Below are positions 25,892 through 34,974 of a stretch of 45,766 nt of DNA, in pieces. Source of the DNA: an uncultured bacterium (GTDB taxonomy: Bacteria > Bacteroidota > Bacteroidia > Chitinophagales > Chitinophagaceae); the NCBI GenBank assembly GCA_903920455.1, contig CAIXLY010000042.1, positions 1-45,766 on the forward strand. The letters run 5' to 3'. A model generated the notes under the pieces. The model saw only the letters and a program-made list of their open reading frames with translations, was not told the origin of the DNA and did no database searches. Every line of letters starts with the position of its first letter. Within the stretch, counting starts at the first letter, position 1. A program made the position numbers and the translations under genes.

Positions 25892-26021
25892 GTTAGCTGG
25901 GTTTCTTAGCCGCAATTGATGTTTATGTTCTGTGGGCAACTAACAATCAATTTTTTACACCAAGAATCCCTAATTTACCTCATCCTTAAAGAGCGTAAAA
26001 CACAGATTAATCATTTACATC

Positions 26022-26450
26022 ATGAAAAAACTATTTGTCCTCGTCGTCTTAATTATTGTATTTACTGGCATAAGATCACAAACCAAACAAGAAACACAAG
26101 TAACCAAAGCAGTTTCATCACTCATATCAGCCTTAGAGTCTGGTGATCGATTGGCGCTAGAAGAACTTAGCTCAGCTGCATTAAGCTATGGGCATTCAAA
26201 TGGCCGGGTTGAAAACAAAATTGAATTTATCGAAGCACTTGCCAGTGGTGTTTCAGATTTCATCAATATAAAAATCACCAATCAAACCATATCAGTAACT
26301 GGGGGAAACGCTATTGTCAGACACCGACTTGATGCAGCAGTTGTTGATAAGGGCAAGCAAGGTGAGGCGCACCTTAATATTCTGCTGGTCTTCAGAAAAG
26401 AAAAAGGGAGCTGGAAGTTGCTTGCAAGACAGGCAGCAAAAATTGTTTAA
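26022..26450 (+). CDS. Secreted NTF2-like (DUF4440-type) small protein
   Basis: A 142-residue product with signal peptide MKKLFVLVVLIIVFTGIRSQ. The mature part has the NTF2-like pattern: an N-terminal helix (VTKAVSSLISALESGDRLALEELSS), YGHSNGRVENKIEFIEALASG, then strands ending in VFRKEKGSWKLLARQAAKI. Proteins of this kind are often SnoaL/DUF4440-like, with a pocket but no fixed activity. It lies convergent to the OmpA lipoprotein gene, with a shared terminator between them. Confidence 0.82.
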   Translation: MKKLFVLVVLIIVFTGIRSQTKQETQVTKAVSSLISALESGDRLALEELSSAALSYGHSNGRVENKIEFIEALASGVSDFINIKITNQTISVTGGNAIVRHRLDAAVVDKGKQGEAHLNILLVFRKEKGSWKLLARQAAKIV

Positions 26451-26465
26451 CTGAATTGAAGTAAT

Positions 26466-26499
26466 AAAAAAAGGGACGAGTTATACTCGTCCCTTTTTT
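26466..26499. terminator. Bidirectional intrinsic terminator
   Basis: AAAAAAAGGGACGAG (26466-26480), loop TTATA, then CTCGTCCCTTTTTT (26486-26499). The A-run on one side and T-run on the other make it a terminator for both convergent genes (26450 on plus and 26518 on minus). Confidence 0.92.
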
Positions 26500-26517
26500 A
26501 TATCCTAATCAGAGAAA

Positions 26518-27396
26518 TTATTTTCTCTCAAGAAGTTTGAAGAATTGATCCAACTGAGGAAGAATCACGATACGTGTTCTGCGGTTCTGAGAACGACCTT
26601 CAGCTGTAGCGTTGTCAGCTATTGGACGGAATTCAGCACGACCAGCAGCAGTCATTTGAGCTGGATTTAGACCGTATTGCTTTTGGAACATTCTTACGAT
26701 AGTAGTTGCACGCTTAACGCTAAGATCCCAGTTGTCCTGAAGATCCTTGTCACCATTCAATACCACGTTATCAGTATGGCCCTCAACCATAAATTCGATA
26801 TCAGCTTGGTTTTTCAAAACCACAGCAACTTTTCCAAGAATTGATTTAGCTCTATCGCTTAGATCAAAGCTTCCAGTTTTAAACAATACTTTGTCAGAAA
26901 TATCAACATAAACAACACCTTTATCAACCTTGATGTTGATGTCTTTGTCATTGATATCGCCAATTGCACCTTTAAGGTTCATTACAAGCGCCATATTCAA
27001 AGAATCTTTTCTTGCTGCAGCAGCCTGAATTGATTGAATGTAAGAGTCTTTAGAACCAATATTGTCAAGAGATTTTTTAATGCTTTCTGCTTGTGAAGAA
27101 GAAATTACAGAAAGGTCTTCCAATTGCTTCAAGGCTGAGTTGTTGTTCTTTTTGAGGTATTCAACCTGCTCTTTCAAAGAAGCAATCTGCGCTTCGCGCT
27201 GTGCATCAGCGATTGATTTCTGACGCTCAAGCTCAGCTTGTTCATCTTTACATGCCCTAAGATCTTTCTGAGCGGTTACCAAGGTGTTGTTAAGCTCCCC
27301 ATATTTACTGTTTAAGGCTTGAAATTTTTTAGAACCTACACAAGAGACCAGTGTAACCACTAGAAAAAGAGGCAGAATAAAGAGTCTAATTTTCAT
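26518..27396 (-). CDS. OmpA-family peptidoglycan-binding lipoprotein
   Basis: The 292-residue protein has a lipoprotein signal (lipobox LVSC, Cys19) and a long coiled coil (about 22-125: QAELERQKSIADAQREAQ, LKEQVEYLKKN). The C-terminal OmpA domain follows (about 165-285): VLFKTGSFDLSDRAKSIL, FMVEGHTDNV and LSVKRATTIVRMF, with the usual peptidoglycan-contacting Asp and Arg. It probably tethers the outer membrane to the cell wall. It has its own promoter (27431-27460) and shares a bidirectional terminator with the NTF2-like gene. It reads divergently from recA. Confidence 0.93.
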   Translation of the reverse strand: MKIRLFILPLFLVVTLVSCVGSKKFQALNSKYGELNNTLVTAQKDLRACKDEQAELERQKSIADAQREAQIASLKEQVEYLKKNNNSALKQLEDLSVISSSQAESIKKSLDNIGSKDSYIQSIQAAAARKDSLNMALVMNLKGAIGDINDKDINIKVDKGVVYVDISDKVLFKTGSFDLSDRAKSILGKVAVVLKNQADIEFMVEGHTDNVVLNGDKDLQDNWDLSVKRATTIVRMFQKQYGLNPAQMTAAGRAEFRPIADNATAEGRSQNRRTRIVILPQLDQFFKLLERK

Positions 27397-27430
27397 AATT
27401 TGATAGTTTTTAAAATATATTACTAAAACA

Positions 27431-27460
27431 CAAATATAATTTGTGTAATTGAAAGAACAA
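27431..27460 (-). promoter_or_regulatory. Promoter of the OmpA lipoprotein gene
   Basis: On the minus strand, TTG (27460-27458), a 19-nt spacer and TATATTTG (27438-27431) match the Bacteroidota consensus exactly. The distance from the -7 box to the ATG is 34 nt, leaving room for a normal leader. Confidence 0.75.
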
Positions 27461-27540
27461 CGGGTGTTTTGTTATAATTTTTGCCACCCCTTGATCAAAT
27501 TTCAAATAACAAAGGAGGGCTTGTCCAATTAGCATGGTTT

Positions 27541-27650
27541 TTTAGACTAAAAAGGTTAAATCAACAGGCTACTTTGAGGAAAACACTAATTTTTTTAGTG
27601 AAAAAAATGCTAAAAATATTAGTTTATTGAATTTTATCCCCCTATCTTTA
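27541..27650 (+). promoter_or_regulatory. recA upstream region with three CTAA/TTAG palindromes
   Basis: Three palindromes share the half-sites CTAA and TTAG: TTTAGACTAAA (27541-27551), CACTAA-TTTTT-TTAGTG (27584-27600) and CTAAAAATATTAG (27610-27622). A -7-like TATCTTTA follows at 27643-27650, 20 nt before the recA ATG, without a clear -33 TTG. The palindromes could be operators for a damage-responsive regulator, but AT-rich sequence makes such matches easier to find by chance. Confidence 0.4.
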
Positions 27651-27670
27651 CAGTCTCAAAACTAATTATC

Positions 27671-28672
27671 ATGTCAAACAGCGAAAAATTAAAGGCACTT
27701 AAGCTCACATTAGACAAAATCGAAAAGGATTATGGCAAAGGGAGTGTGATGATGATGAACGAAAAGGGAGAGTCTCAAATTGAAGTAGTGTCTACCGGTT
27801 CAATCGGACTTGATGTAGCACTTGGAATAGGTGGACTCCCAAGAGGAAGGGTAATCGAAATCTATGGCCCGGAAAGCTCGGGTAAAACAACAGTTGCCAC
27901 CCATGTAATCGCTGAAGCCCAGAAAAGGGGTGGAATGTGTGCTTTTATTGACGCAGAACATGCCTTTGATAGTGCATACGCCAAAAAGCTCGGTGTAGAT
28001 GTAGATAATCTATTGATCTCTCAGCCTGATTACGGCGAACAAGCACTTGAAATTGCGGATAGGCTTATCCTTTCTGGAGCACTTGATGTTGTCGTAATCG
28101 ACTCAGTAGCAGCTCTTGTGCCTAAAAGTGAACTTGAGGGTGAGATGGGTGATAGTAAAATGGGATTGCACGCCAGACTAATGAGTCAGGCACTGAGAAA
28201 ACTGACAGCCACCATCAGCAAAACGAATACCATCTGCATATTCATCAATCAGCTGAGGGAAAAGATTGGCGTAATGTTTGGAAATCCAGAAACAACAACT
28301 GGTGGAAACGCCCTAAAATTCTATGCTTCTGTACGTTTGGATATTCGCCGTGCCGCTCAAATTAAAGATGGCGACGAAGCAATTGGGAACCGCGTAAAAG
28401 TTAAAGTGGTAAAAAACAAGGTCGCTCCACCGTTCCGCTCGGCCGAATTTGATATCATCTTCGGAGAAGGCATATCCAAAACAGGGGAAATCATTGATAT
28501 GGGCGTAGAACTTGGTATCGTAAATAAAAGCGGAAGCTGGTATAGCTATAATGGAGATAAACTCGGACAAGGTAGAGATGGTGTAAAACAACTCATGGTT
28601 GACAACCCTGAAATGGCAAATGAAATTGAAGCGAAGATTAGAGAAAAAATAAAAGAAATGCAAGTATCATAA
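27671..28672 (+). CDS. recA: Recombinase RecA
   Basis: The 333-residue RecA is full length for the family (E. coli 352, with a longer tail). It has Walker A GPESSGKT at 66-73, [19 protein letters not shown], the Walker B region [22 protein letters not shown], the L1/L2 region [57 protein letters not shown] split by short loops, and the C-terminal helical domain. It catalyses strand exchange and coprotease activation. It has its own terminator. Confidence 0.99.
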   Translation: MSNSEKLKALKLTLDKIEKDYGKGSVMMMNEKGESQIEVVSTGSIGLDVALGIGGLPRGRVIEIYGPESSGKTTVATHVIAEAQKRGGMCAFIDAEHAFDSAYAKKLGVDVDNLLISQPDYGEQALEIADRLILSGALDVVVIDSVAALVPKSELEGEMGDSKMGLHARLMSQALRKLTATISKTNTICIFINQLREKIGVMFGNPETTTGGNALKFYASVRLDIRRAAQIKDGDEAIGNRVKVKVVKNKVAPPFRSAEFDIIFGEGISKTGEIIDMGVELGIVNKSGSWYSYNGDKLGQGRDGVKQLMVDNPEMANEIEAKIREKIKEMQVS

Positions 28673-28694
28673 TGCAGTTGGTGCTTTGTTTAGA

Positions 28695-28723
28695 AACCGC
28701 ATCCCAAAAGGATGCGGTTTTTT
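28695..28723 (+). terminator. Intrinsic terminator of recA
   Basis: AACCGCATCC (28695-28704), loop CAAAA, GGATGCGGTT (28710-28719), then T-rich sequence. It sits 22 nt after the recA stop and before the mgsA start. A TTG-initiated reading of mgsA from 28686 would translate through it, which argues for the later ATG. Confidence 0.92.
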
Positions 28724-28748
28724 ATTTACTTTCACCAAGAGAATATCA

Positions 28749-29213
28749 ATGATGGAAAAAACGAGAAAATTAGGTCCCAGAAAACGAATAGCACTGGTTG
28801 CACACGACAACAAAAAGAAGGAACTGATAGAGTGGGCCATCTACAATAAAACTACACTCGTAAGGCACGACCTCTTTGCCACAGGCACAACGGGTAAATT
28901 ACTGGAAGATGCATTAGATAGATCAATCCACAAATTATTGAGCGGACCAATGGGCGGGGATCAACAAATCGGTGCATTGATCGCCGAAGGGAAAGTTGAC
29001 GCACTCATATTCTTTTGGGACCCAATGGAAGCACAACCACATGACCCAGATATCAAAGCACTACTTAGATTGGCTGTGACCTGGAACATCCCCTTCGCTT
29101 GTGATCGTGCCACGGCAGACTTTCTGTTTACCTCGCCACTCATGCATGCAGAATATACGTCAACAGTTCCCGACTATAGCGCATACCTAAAAAGAGACCT
29201 AAAACAAAAATAG
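28749..29213 (+). CDS. mgsA: Methylglyoxal synthase
   Basis: I start at the ATG at 28749 because earlier in-frame codons lie inside the recA terminator. The 154-residue enzyme converts dihydroxyacetone phosphate to methylglyoxal and phosphate. It keeps the family's catalytic residues: HD in LVAHDNKK (19-20), TGTTG (46-50), D71 in GGDQQIG, D91 in FFWDPM, and H98 and D101 in PHDPDIKALLRL. It would act as a glycolytic overflow valve when phosphate is low. There is no partner gene alongside. Confidence 0.97.
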   Translation: MMEKTRKLGPRKRIALVAHDNKKKELIEWAIYNKTTLVRHDLFATGTTGKLLEDALDRSIHKLLSGPMGGDQQIGALIAEGKVDALIFFWDPMEAQPHDPDIKALLRLAVTWNIPFACDRATADFLFTSPLMHAEYTSTVPDYSAYLKRDLKQK

Positions 29214-29321
29214 ATCTAAGGCGTTAGTGTTGATTATCGGCTAGCTTAAATCAGCATCGATTGGCTAGCAGCTGCTATTTGAGTACAGCAACAAAAAATC
29301 AAATTGACAATATAAAATAAC

Positions 29322-30950
29322 ATGAGACTATTCCTCCTTCCCTTAATCCTAGGCTGCATGGCGTCGTACGCTCAAGATACCATCACCATGAAAGACGTTC
29401 ATCAATCAACAAAACTGATTGATGTAGAATATAGCGATAAGGAGATTGAAATGATGTTGCTGGGCCTTAAAGAAAATCTTGCAGCGTTCAGAAAAATGCA
29501 TGGCCTCTCATTAAATAACAATGTGGTCATGAGCCTCAAACAAGTGGCGGGCTTAAGAGCGCAAAAGATCAATAAGAAGGAAGCAATTCATAAATATGAT
29601 AAGAAAATCAGCATGCCTAAAAATAAATCTGAGCTGGCATTTTATTCTATTCATCAACTTGGTTCATTACTGCGAAACAAATCCATCACATCAGTTGATC
29701 TTACTAAGTTTTTTATCGATCGATTGAAAAAATACGAAGATACACTTGAATGTGTAATTAGCCTAACAGAAACAATTGCAATGCAGCAAGCTCAAATGGC
29801 CGATGATGAATTAGCAATAGGTATTGATAGGGGGCCGCTTCATGGTATTCCATATGGACTAAAAGATCTTTTTGCAGTAAAAGAAACAATAACAAGCTGG
29901 GGGGCCGCACCGTATAAAAACCAAATCATAGAAGATGATGCCGCTGTGTATACCACACTAAAAGAGGCTGGTGCAGTACTTATAGCTAAACTGACCTTGG
30001 GTGCACTGGCCATGGGAGACAATTGGTATGGTGGACAAACAAAAAATCCATGGGATCTAACAACTGGCTCAAGCGGATCTTCTGCTGGATCAACGGCAGC
30101 AACCGTTGCAGGGCTAGTGCCATTCGCAATAGGAACTGAAACCTATGGATCAATCATGTCGCCTAGCCATACCTGTGGGGCAACCGGGCTAAGACCAACC
30201 TTTGGAAGCATTGATGGCGCTGGTGCAATGACACTAAGCTGGAGCCTAGACAAAATAGGGCCCATCGCTAGATCTGCAGAAGATGCTGGAACAATATTTG
30301 ATTGCATCCAAACAAATCAAAACGTTGGTATTGCAAAACAAAAAAAGATTTCCCACGGTAATGAGAAAAAGAAAACACTGAGGATTGGGTATGCCAAAAA
30401 CTATTTTGACGGACTTGATTCCACCGCAGAAGAGTGGTCTGTATTAAAAGTACTTAGAGATCAGGGACTTGAAATTAAGCCCATGCATTTCCCAGATACA
30501 GAAGCATATCGCTTCGATATGATTGGAATCATTCTTGGAGCTGAGGCAGCAGCGGCATTTGACGAATTCACACGAACAGGATTGGATGATCAAATGACCG
30601 AACAAACCAAATACGATTGGCCAAACTTTTTTCGCACATCAAGAACTATCCCGGCAGTGGAGTACATCAATGCAAACCGACACCGCAGCATTCTAATGTC
30701 GCGCATGAATGATTTCATGAAAGATGTTGATGTCTTGATTACCCCAACATTCGCAGGAATGCAAATGGCCATCACCAACCTCACTGGACACCCTGCACTT
30801 TGTTTGCCAATTGGGAAAAATAAAAAAGGAGAATTGAACAGCATCACTTTCTTAGGAAATCTCTTCCAGGAAGAAGACCTCATTCAGCTGGGTAAATTAT
30901 TTCAAGAAAAAACAACATTCGACAACGAACATCCCTCAATGTTCAAGTGA
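29322..30950 (+). CDS. Secreted amidase (amidase signature family)
   Basis: A 542-residue enzyme with a signal peptide (MRLFLLPLILGCMASYAQ), an N-terminal extension of about 80 residues and an amidase-signature domain. The Ser-cisSer-Lys triad aligns as K181 (PYGLKDLFAVK), S253 in TGSSGSSAGSTAA and nucleophile S277 in GTETYGSIM, where the usual GGSIR reads YGSIM. It hydrolyses amide bonds, but the substrate is unknown. Export separates it from GatA, which is cytoplasmic. It precedes uvrB by 23 nt but uvrB appears to have its own -7 element. Confidence 0.9.
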   Translation: MRLFLLPLILGCMASYAQDTITMKDVHQSTKLIDVEYSDKEIEMMLLGLKENLAAFRKMHGLSLNNNVVMSLKQVAGLRAQKINKKEAIHKYDKKISMPKNKSELAFYSIHQLGSLLRNKSITSVDLTKFFIDRLKKYEDTLECVISLTETIAMQQAQMADDELAIGIDRGPLHGIPYGLKDLFAVKETITSWGAAPYKNQIIEDDAAVYTTLKEAGAVLIAKLTLGALAMGDNWYGGQTKNPWDLTTGSSGSSAGSTAATVAGLVPFAIGTETYGSIMSPSHTCGATGLRPTFGSIDGAGAMTLSWSLDKIGPIARSAEDAGTIFDCIQTNQNVGIAKQKKISHGNEKKKTLRIGYAKNYFDGLDSTAEEWSVLKVLRDQGLEIKPMHFPDTEAYRFDMIGIILGAEAAAAFDEFTRTGLDDQMTEQTKYDWPNFFRTSRTIPAVEYINANRHRSILMSRMNDFMKDVDVLITPTFAGMQMAITNLTGHPALCLPIGKNKKGELNSITFLGNLFQEEDLIQLGKLFQEKTTFDNEHPSMFK

Positions 30951-30973
30951 GAAATTGGATGTAATTTCGAAGA

Positions 30974-33013
30974 ATGGGATTTACACTCCATTCACCATAT
31001 CAACCAGCAGGCGACCAACCCAATGCAATCCAGCAACTGGTTGAAGGAATCAACAATGGTGAGCAATACCAAACACTACTGGGAGTAACGGGTTCAGGAA
31101 AAACCTTTACAATGGCCAATGTCATACAACAGGTGCAAAAGCCAACATTGGTGCTCACGCACAACAAAACCCTGGTTGCACAGCTATACGGAGAGTTCAA
31201 ACAATTCTTCCCAGACAATGCCGTGGGTTATTTCGTTTCCTATTATGACTACTACCAACCAGAGGCCTACATGCCGGTTAGTAACACCTATATTGAAAAA
31301 GACCTCGCCATCAATGAAGAACTCGATAAGCTCAGGTTACAAGCAACTTCTGAACTACTGAGTGGCAGAAGAGATATTATTGTTGTTGCTTCTGTGAGCT
31401 GCATTTATGGTATGGGCAACCCTTCTGAATTTGAAAATGGTATTGTTAGAATTCAAAAAGGTCAGGTGATTAGCCGACAGGGGTTTCTACATTCATTGGT
31501 TAACTCACTATACCATAGAACACAGATTGATTTTACTAGAGGAAGCTTTCGTGTCAAAGGGGATACCATAGACATCAACCTTCCCTATGCAGATTTTGGA
31601 TACCGCATCAGTTTTTTTGGAGATGAAATAGAATCGATTGACACCCTTGAAATCGCAACGGGTAAAAGAATCGGCTCGGTAGACAATGCTGCAATATTTC
31701 CAGCCAACCTATATCTCGCCCCCAAAGAAATCATCAACCAGGTAATCTCCGAAATCATAGATGAACTGGGAAAACAAGTACAGTATTTTAAAGATTCAGG
31801 CAAACACCTTGAAGCACAAAGGCTTTACGAGCGCGTGAACTATGATATTGAAATGATCAAAGAGCTCGGGTATTGTAATGGTATCGAAAACTATTCCAGA
31901 TTCTTTGATAGAAGACAGCCTGGAGCAAGACCATTCTGTTTACTCGATTATTTTCCCGAAGACTTCATGTGCCTGATTGATGAAAGCCACCAAACCATCC
32001 CCCAGGTAAGCGGAATGTATGGTGGTGACAGAAGCAGAAAGTTGGTGCTTGTTGATTATGGATTCAGACTTCCTGCTGCGCTTGATAACCGCCCGCTCAA
32101 TTTTACAGAATTTGAGAACATACTAAACCAAGTAATATTTGTATCAGCAACTCCTGGAGAGTATGAACTCCACAAAACTGAAGGTGTCGTCGTTGAACAA
32201 GTAGTGCGTCCAACGGGCTTACTCGACCCCCCCATTGAAGTGAGGCCGAGCATAAATCAAGTGGATGATCTGCTAGATGAGATTGATAAAACAGTTAAGA
32301 AAGGCGACCGTGTACTTGTAACAACACTTACAAAACGGATGGCGGAAGAAATGGACAAATACCTCCAGCGCATCCAAATAAAATCAAAATACATTCACAG
32401 CGAAGTAGATACACTGGAAAGAGTAGAGATACTTCGTCAGCTTCGTCTTGGTGAAATTGATGTACTGGTTGGAGTGAATCTGCTGAGGGAAGGTCTTGAT
32501 TTACCTGAAGTTTCTCTAGTTGCCATACTCGATGCAGATAAAGAAGGATTTCTTAGAAATGAAAAATCACTGACACAAACTGCTGGACGTGCTGCAAGAA
32601 ATGTCGATGGCCGCGTAATTTTTTATGCCGACAAAATAACAGGGAGCATGCAAAAAACGATGGATGAAACAGAGAGGCGAAGAGCAAAACAGGTTGAATA
32701 CAACTCAGAGCACCACATCATCCCAATGACTGTGACCAAAAGCAAAGAGCAGGTCTTTGCACAAACTGCTGTACTGGATATTAAAGGATTTGACGAGAAC
32801 AATACGCTAGCCAACATCACTGAAGATCACTTTAGTTCAATAGCAGCTGAAGACCAATCATCATACACTACGATCCCTCAGCTTGAAAAACACATCAATA
32901 CACTCAAGAAAACAATGGCAAAGGCAGCAAAGGACCTGGATTTTATGGAAGCTGCAAGACTCCGAGACCTCATGTTTGAGGCAAAGGGCACTCTTGAGAA
33001 AATGAAGGCCTAA
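30974..33013 (+). CDS. uvrB: Excinuclease ABC subunit B
   Basis: The 679-residue protein is UvrB, the damage-verifying helicase of nucleotide excision repair. It has Walker A GVTGSGKT at 37-44, the beta-hairpin stretch FVSYYDYYQPEAYMPVSNTYIEKD, SVSCIYGMGNP, LIDESHQTIPQVSGMYGGDRSRK, FVSATPGEYE and QTAGRAARNVDGRVIFYAD. The C-terminal UVR motif (LEKHINTLKKTMAKAAKDLDFMEAARLRD, about 635-665) binds UvrC and UvrA. A -7-like TAATTTCG ends 4 nt before the ATG. Confidence 0.99.
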   Translation: MGFTLHSPYQPAGDQPNAIQQLVEGINNGEQYQTLLGVTGSGKTFTMANVIQQVQKPTLVLTHNKTLVAQLYGEFKQFFPDNAVGYFVSYYDYYQPEAYMPVSNTYIEKDLAINEELDKLRLQATSELLSGRRDIIVVASVSCIYGMGNPSEFENGIVRIQKGQVISRQGFLHSLVNSLYHRTQIDFTRGSFRVKGDTIDINLPYADFGYRISFFGDEIESIDTLEIATGKRIGSVDNAAIFPANLYLAPKEIINQVISEIIDELGKQVQYFKDSGKHLEAQRLYERVNYDIEMIKELGYCNGIENYSRFFDRRQPGARPFCLLDYFPEDFMCLIDESHQTIPQVSGMYGGDRSRKLVLVDYGFRLPAALDNRPLNFTEFENILNQVIFVSATPGEYELHKTEGVVVEQVVRPTGLLDPPIEVRPSINQVDDLLDEIDKTVKKGDRVLVTTLTKRMAEEMDKYLQRIQIKSKYIHSEVDTLERVEILRQLRLGEIDVLVGVNLLREGLDLPEVSLVAILDADKEGFLRNEKSLTQTAGRAARNVDGRVIFYADKITGSMQKTMDETERRRAKQVEYNSEHHIIPMTVTKSKEQVFAQTAVLDIKGFDENNTLANITEDHFSSIAAEDQSSYTTIPQLEKHINTLKKTMAKAAKDLDFMEAARLRDLMFEAKGTLEKMKA

Positions 33014-33096
33014 AGCTTAATGAGTAGTTATTTAATCTATCTTCTTCACTGCGCTTTAGCATCTATTCGTTAATTTCAACAACTAAATAAATTTAC

Positions 33097-34908
33097 ATGC
33101 CATACAAGATTGTTATGTCGTTTGTTGTCAGCATCATGTTGCTCACACAAACTAGTGCCCAAAACGTTAAGCCTCGTCTTGATACTTTTTCTTTAGAAAC
33201 CCTAGATGGTTTTCAGGCACCTTCGCCAAACTGGAAATTGGTAGGTACTTCCGAGGCGGGGTACAATGACGCTGTATTCAATACCACAAAAGGAACGGGA
33301 ATATTATACAATGATTTCGACCACGATGAAAAACATGATTATAATGCGAATCTCATGACCAAGATGGAACACGGAGATGTGCTTCTTTCTCTAGACATCA
33401 TGATTCCGAAAGGCTCTAACTCAGGCATTTATCTTCAATCTCGTTATGAAGTTCAAATATTAGATAGCTGGGGTGTAAAGCAGCCTAAGTATAGCGACCT
33501 AGGCGGTATCTACCAAGGCATGAATAATGGTACTGGCTTTGAAGGAATGGCGCCGCTTACAAATGCAGCATTCGCACCGGGCCTTTGGCAACACATGGAA
33601 ATTTCTTTCCAAGCTCCTAGGTTTGATGCTTCAGGAAAGAAAACATCATCGGCAAAGTTCATCTATGTCAAATTAAATGGAATCACACTGCATGAAAATA
33701 TCATTGTAAGCAATCCAACAGGATCGTCTGCCTTCGATGATGAAAGTGCATACGGACCACTTATGATTCAGGGTGATCATGGACGTGTTGCCTTTAAAAA
33801 CATACGCTATGCAACACAAGATGCATTGAAAGTTACTACCAGCAACCTGTCTTACAAATACTATGAACAATCTGCTAAAACGCTTGAAGAAGCAGCCAAA
33901 ACAAAACCTACAAGTCAGGGTGCTGCAGCAGCAATCGATTCAAGACTTGCTTCAATAGAAGATAAATACTTTATTCAGTTTGAAGGAAAAATAAACATCC
34001 CTGTAAAAGACAACTACACCTTTAGCATGTTGCAGTCTGGTGATGGTGGACTAGAGGTTGATGGCAAAGTGGTTATCCCGAAGGGATGGACCTGGACTGG
34101 CGCATCTCCAATAACGGGAACTACTGAACTAACAGCTGGCGAACATAGCTTTAACCTCTGGGTTAATAAAGATGTAAATTGGGCGCAATCAGGACTTGCC
34201 CTATATATTGAAAAGCCCAACAGCAGAGCTGTAGCGCTTCATTCACCGGCTTCAATTATTGAACGCACATCAGCACCGTTGATAAATGTTAAGGCTGATA
34301 AAAGCGTTGAAATGATTCGTTCATTTATAGACCATAATGGCAGAAAGCTTACTCACGCTGTTTCTGTAGGAGATCCTTCCCAAGTTAATTATTCATATAA
34401 CCTTACTCAAGGTGCTATACTTCAAGTTTGGAAAGGAGATTTTCTAAATACAACCGAAATGTGGTATGAAAGGGGCGAACCACAAACCGCAACACCATCA
34501 GGCGCACCTGTTATATTGGCTGGTACCTGTCCTGTCTTCGACAACTCCCTTTCAGCAGATACCATAGCAGATTATCAATACAAAGGATACACATTGTCTG
34601 CAACCGGATATCCAACATTTAACTATGGTTATAAAAAACTTCAGATTCAGGATCAACTTACACCAACAGAAAAGGGGTTGAAAAGGGTTCTAACAATAAA
34701 GCCTGCCGAAAACAATGAGATCGTGAAAATGAGGGTGGCCCAAGATTCGTCAATAACTCCTTTGGGAAATGGACTTTATGTAATTGGCCAACAAGCATAT
34801 TATGTTGAGCTGCCTAAAGGAATTCAACCAACTATCGAAACGTATAATGGACAGAAAGTATTGTTTGTTCCGGTAAAAAATTCTCTGGAATATCAGCTGA
34901 TCTGGTAA
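33097..34908 (+). CDS. Secreted DUF1080 protein with PA14-like domain
   Basis: The 603-residue protein has a signal peptide (MPYKIVMSFVVSIMLLTQTSAQ). Residues about 28-245 are a DUF1080/3-keto-disaccharide hydrolase-like jelly roll: GDVLLSLDIMIPKGSNSGIYLQSRYEVQI, GGIYQG, PGLWQHMEISFQAP and GPLMIQGDHGRVAFKNIRY. Residues about 250-385 resemble a PA14 module (YFIQFEGKINIPVKDNYTF, SGDGGLEVDGKVV, LTAGEHSFNLWV). The last 200 residues are beta-rich and unassigned. It is followed 66 nt later by a propeller-cupredoxin gene, and the two likely act on carbohydrate outside the cytoplasm. Confidence 0.83.
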   Translation: MPYKIVMSFVVSIMLLTQTSAQNVKPRLDTFSLETLDGFQAPSPNWKLVGTSEAGYNDAVFNTTKGTGILYNDFDHDEKHDYNANLMTKMEHGDVLLSLDIMIPKGSNSGIYLQSRYEVQILDSWGVKQPKYSDLGGIYQGMNNGTGFEGMAPLTNAAFAPGLWQHMEISFQAPRFDASGKKTSSAKFIYVKLNGITLHENIIVSNPTGSSAFDDESAYGPLMIQGDHGRVAFKNIRYATQDALKVTTSNLSYKYYEQSAKTLEEAAKTKPTSQGAAAAIDSRLASIEDKYFIQFEGKINIPVKDNYTFSMLQSGDGGLEVDGKVVIPKGWTWTGASPITGTTELTAGEHSFNLWVNKDVNWAQSGLALYIEKPNSRAVALHSPASIIERTSAPLINVKADKSVEMIRSFIDHNGRKLTHAVSVGDPSQVNYSYNLTQGAILQVWKGDFLNTTEMWYERGEPQTATPSGAPVILAGTCPVFDNSLSADTIADYQYKGYTLSATGYPTFNYGYKKLQIQDQLTPTEKGLKRVLTIKPAENNEIVKMRVAQDSSITPLGNGLYVIGQQAYYVELPKGIQPTIETYNGQKVLFVPVKNSLEYQLIW

Positions 34909-34974
34909 CATGTACATTTAACATTAAAGAAGATTTCACACCATATTAATTATCCTCCGATCAAATCAATCATC

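Noticed and set aside
25916-26146. A 76-codon frame overlapping the start of the NTF2-like gene
   Set aside because: Overlaps a well-supported secreted protein gene in another frame, with no recognisable domain.
28686-28748. Extended start of methylglyoxal synthase at an upstream TTG
   Set aside because: The added codons lie in the recA terminator hairpin, and homologues begin near the ATG at 28749.
29240-29275. Short direct repeat containing GGCTAGC between mgsA and the amidase gene
   Set aside because: Only two short copies; too small to support an element or operator.
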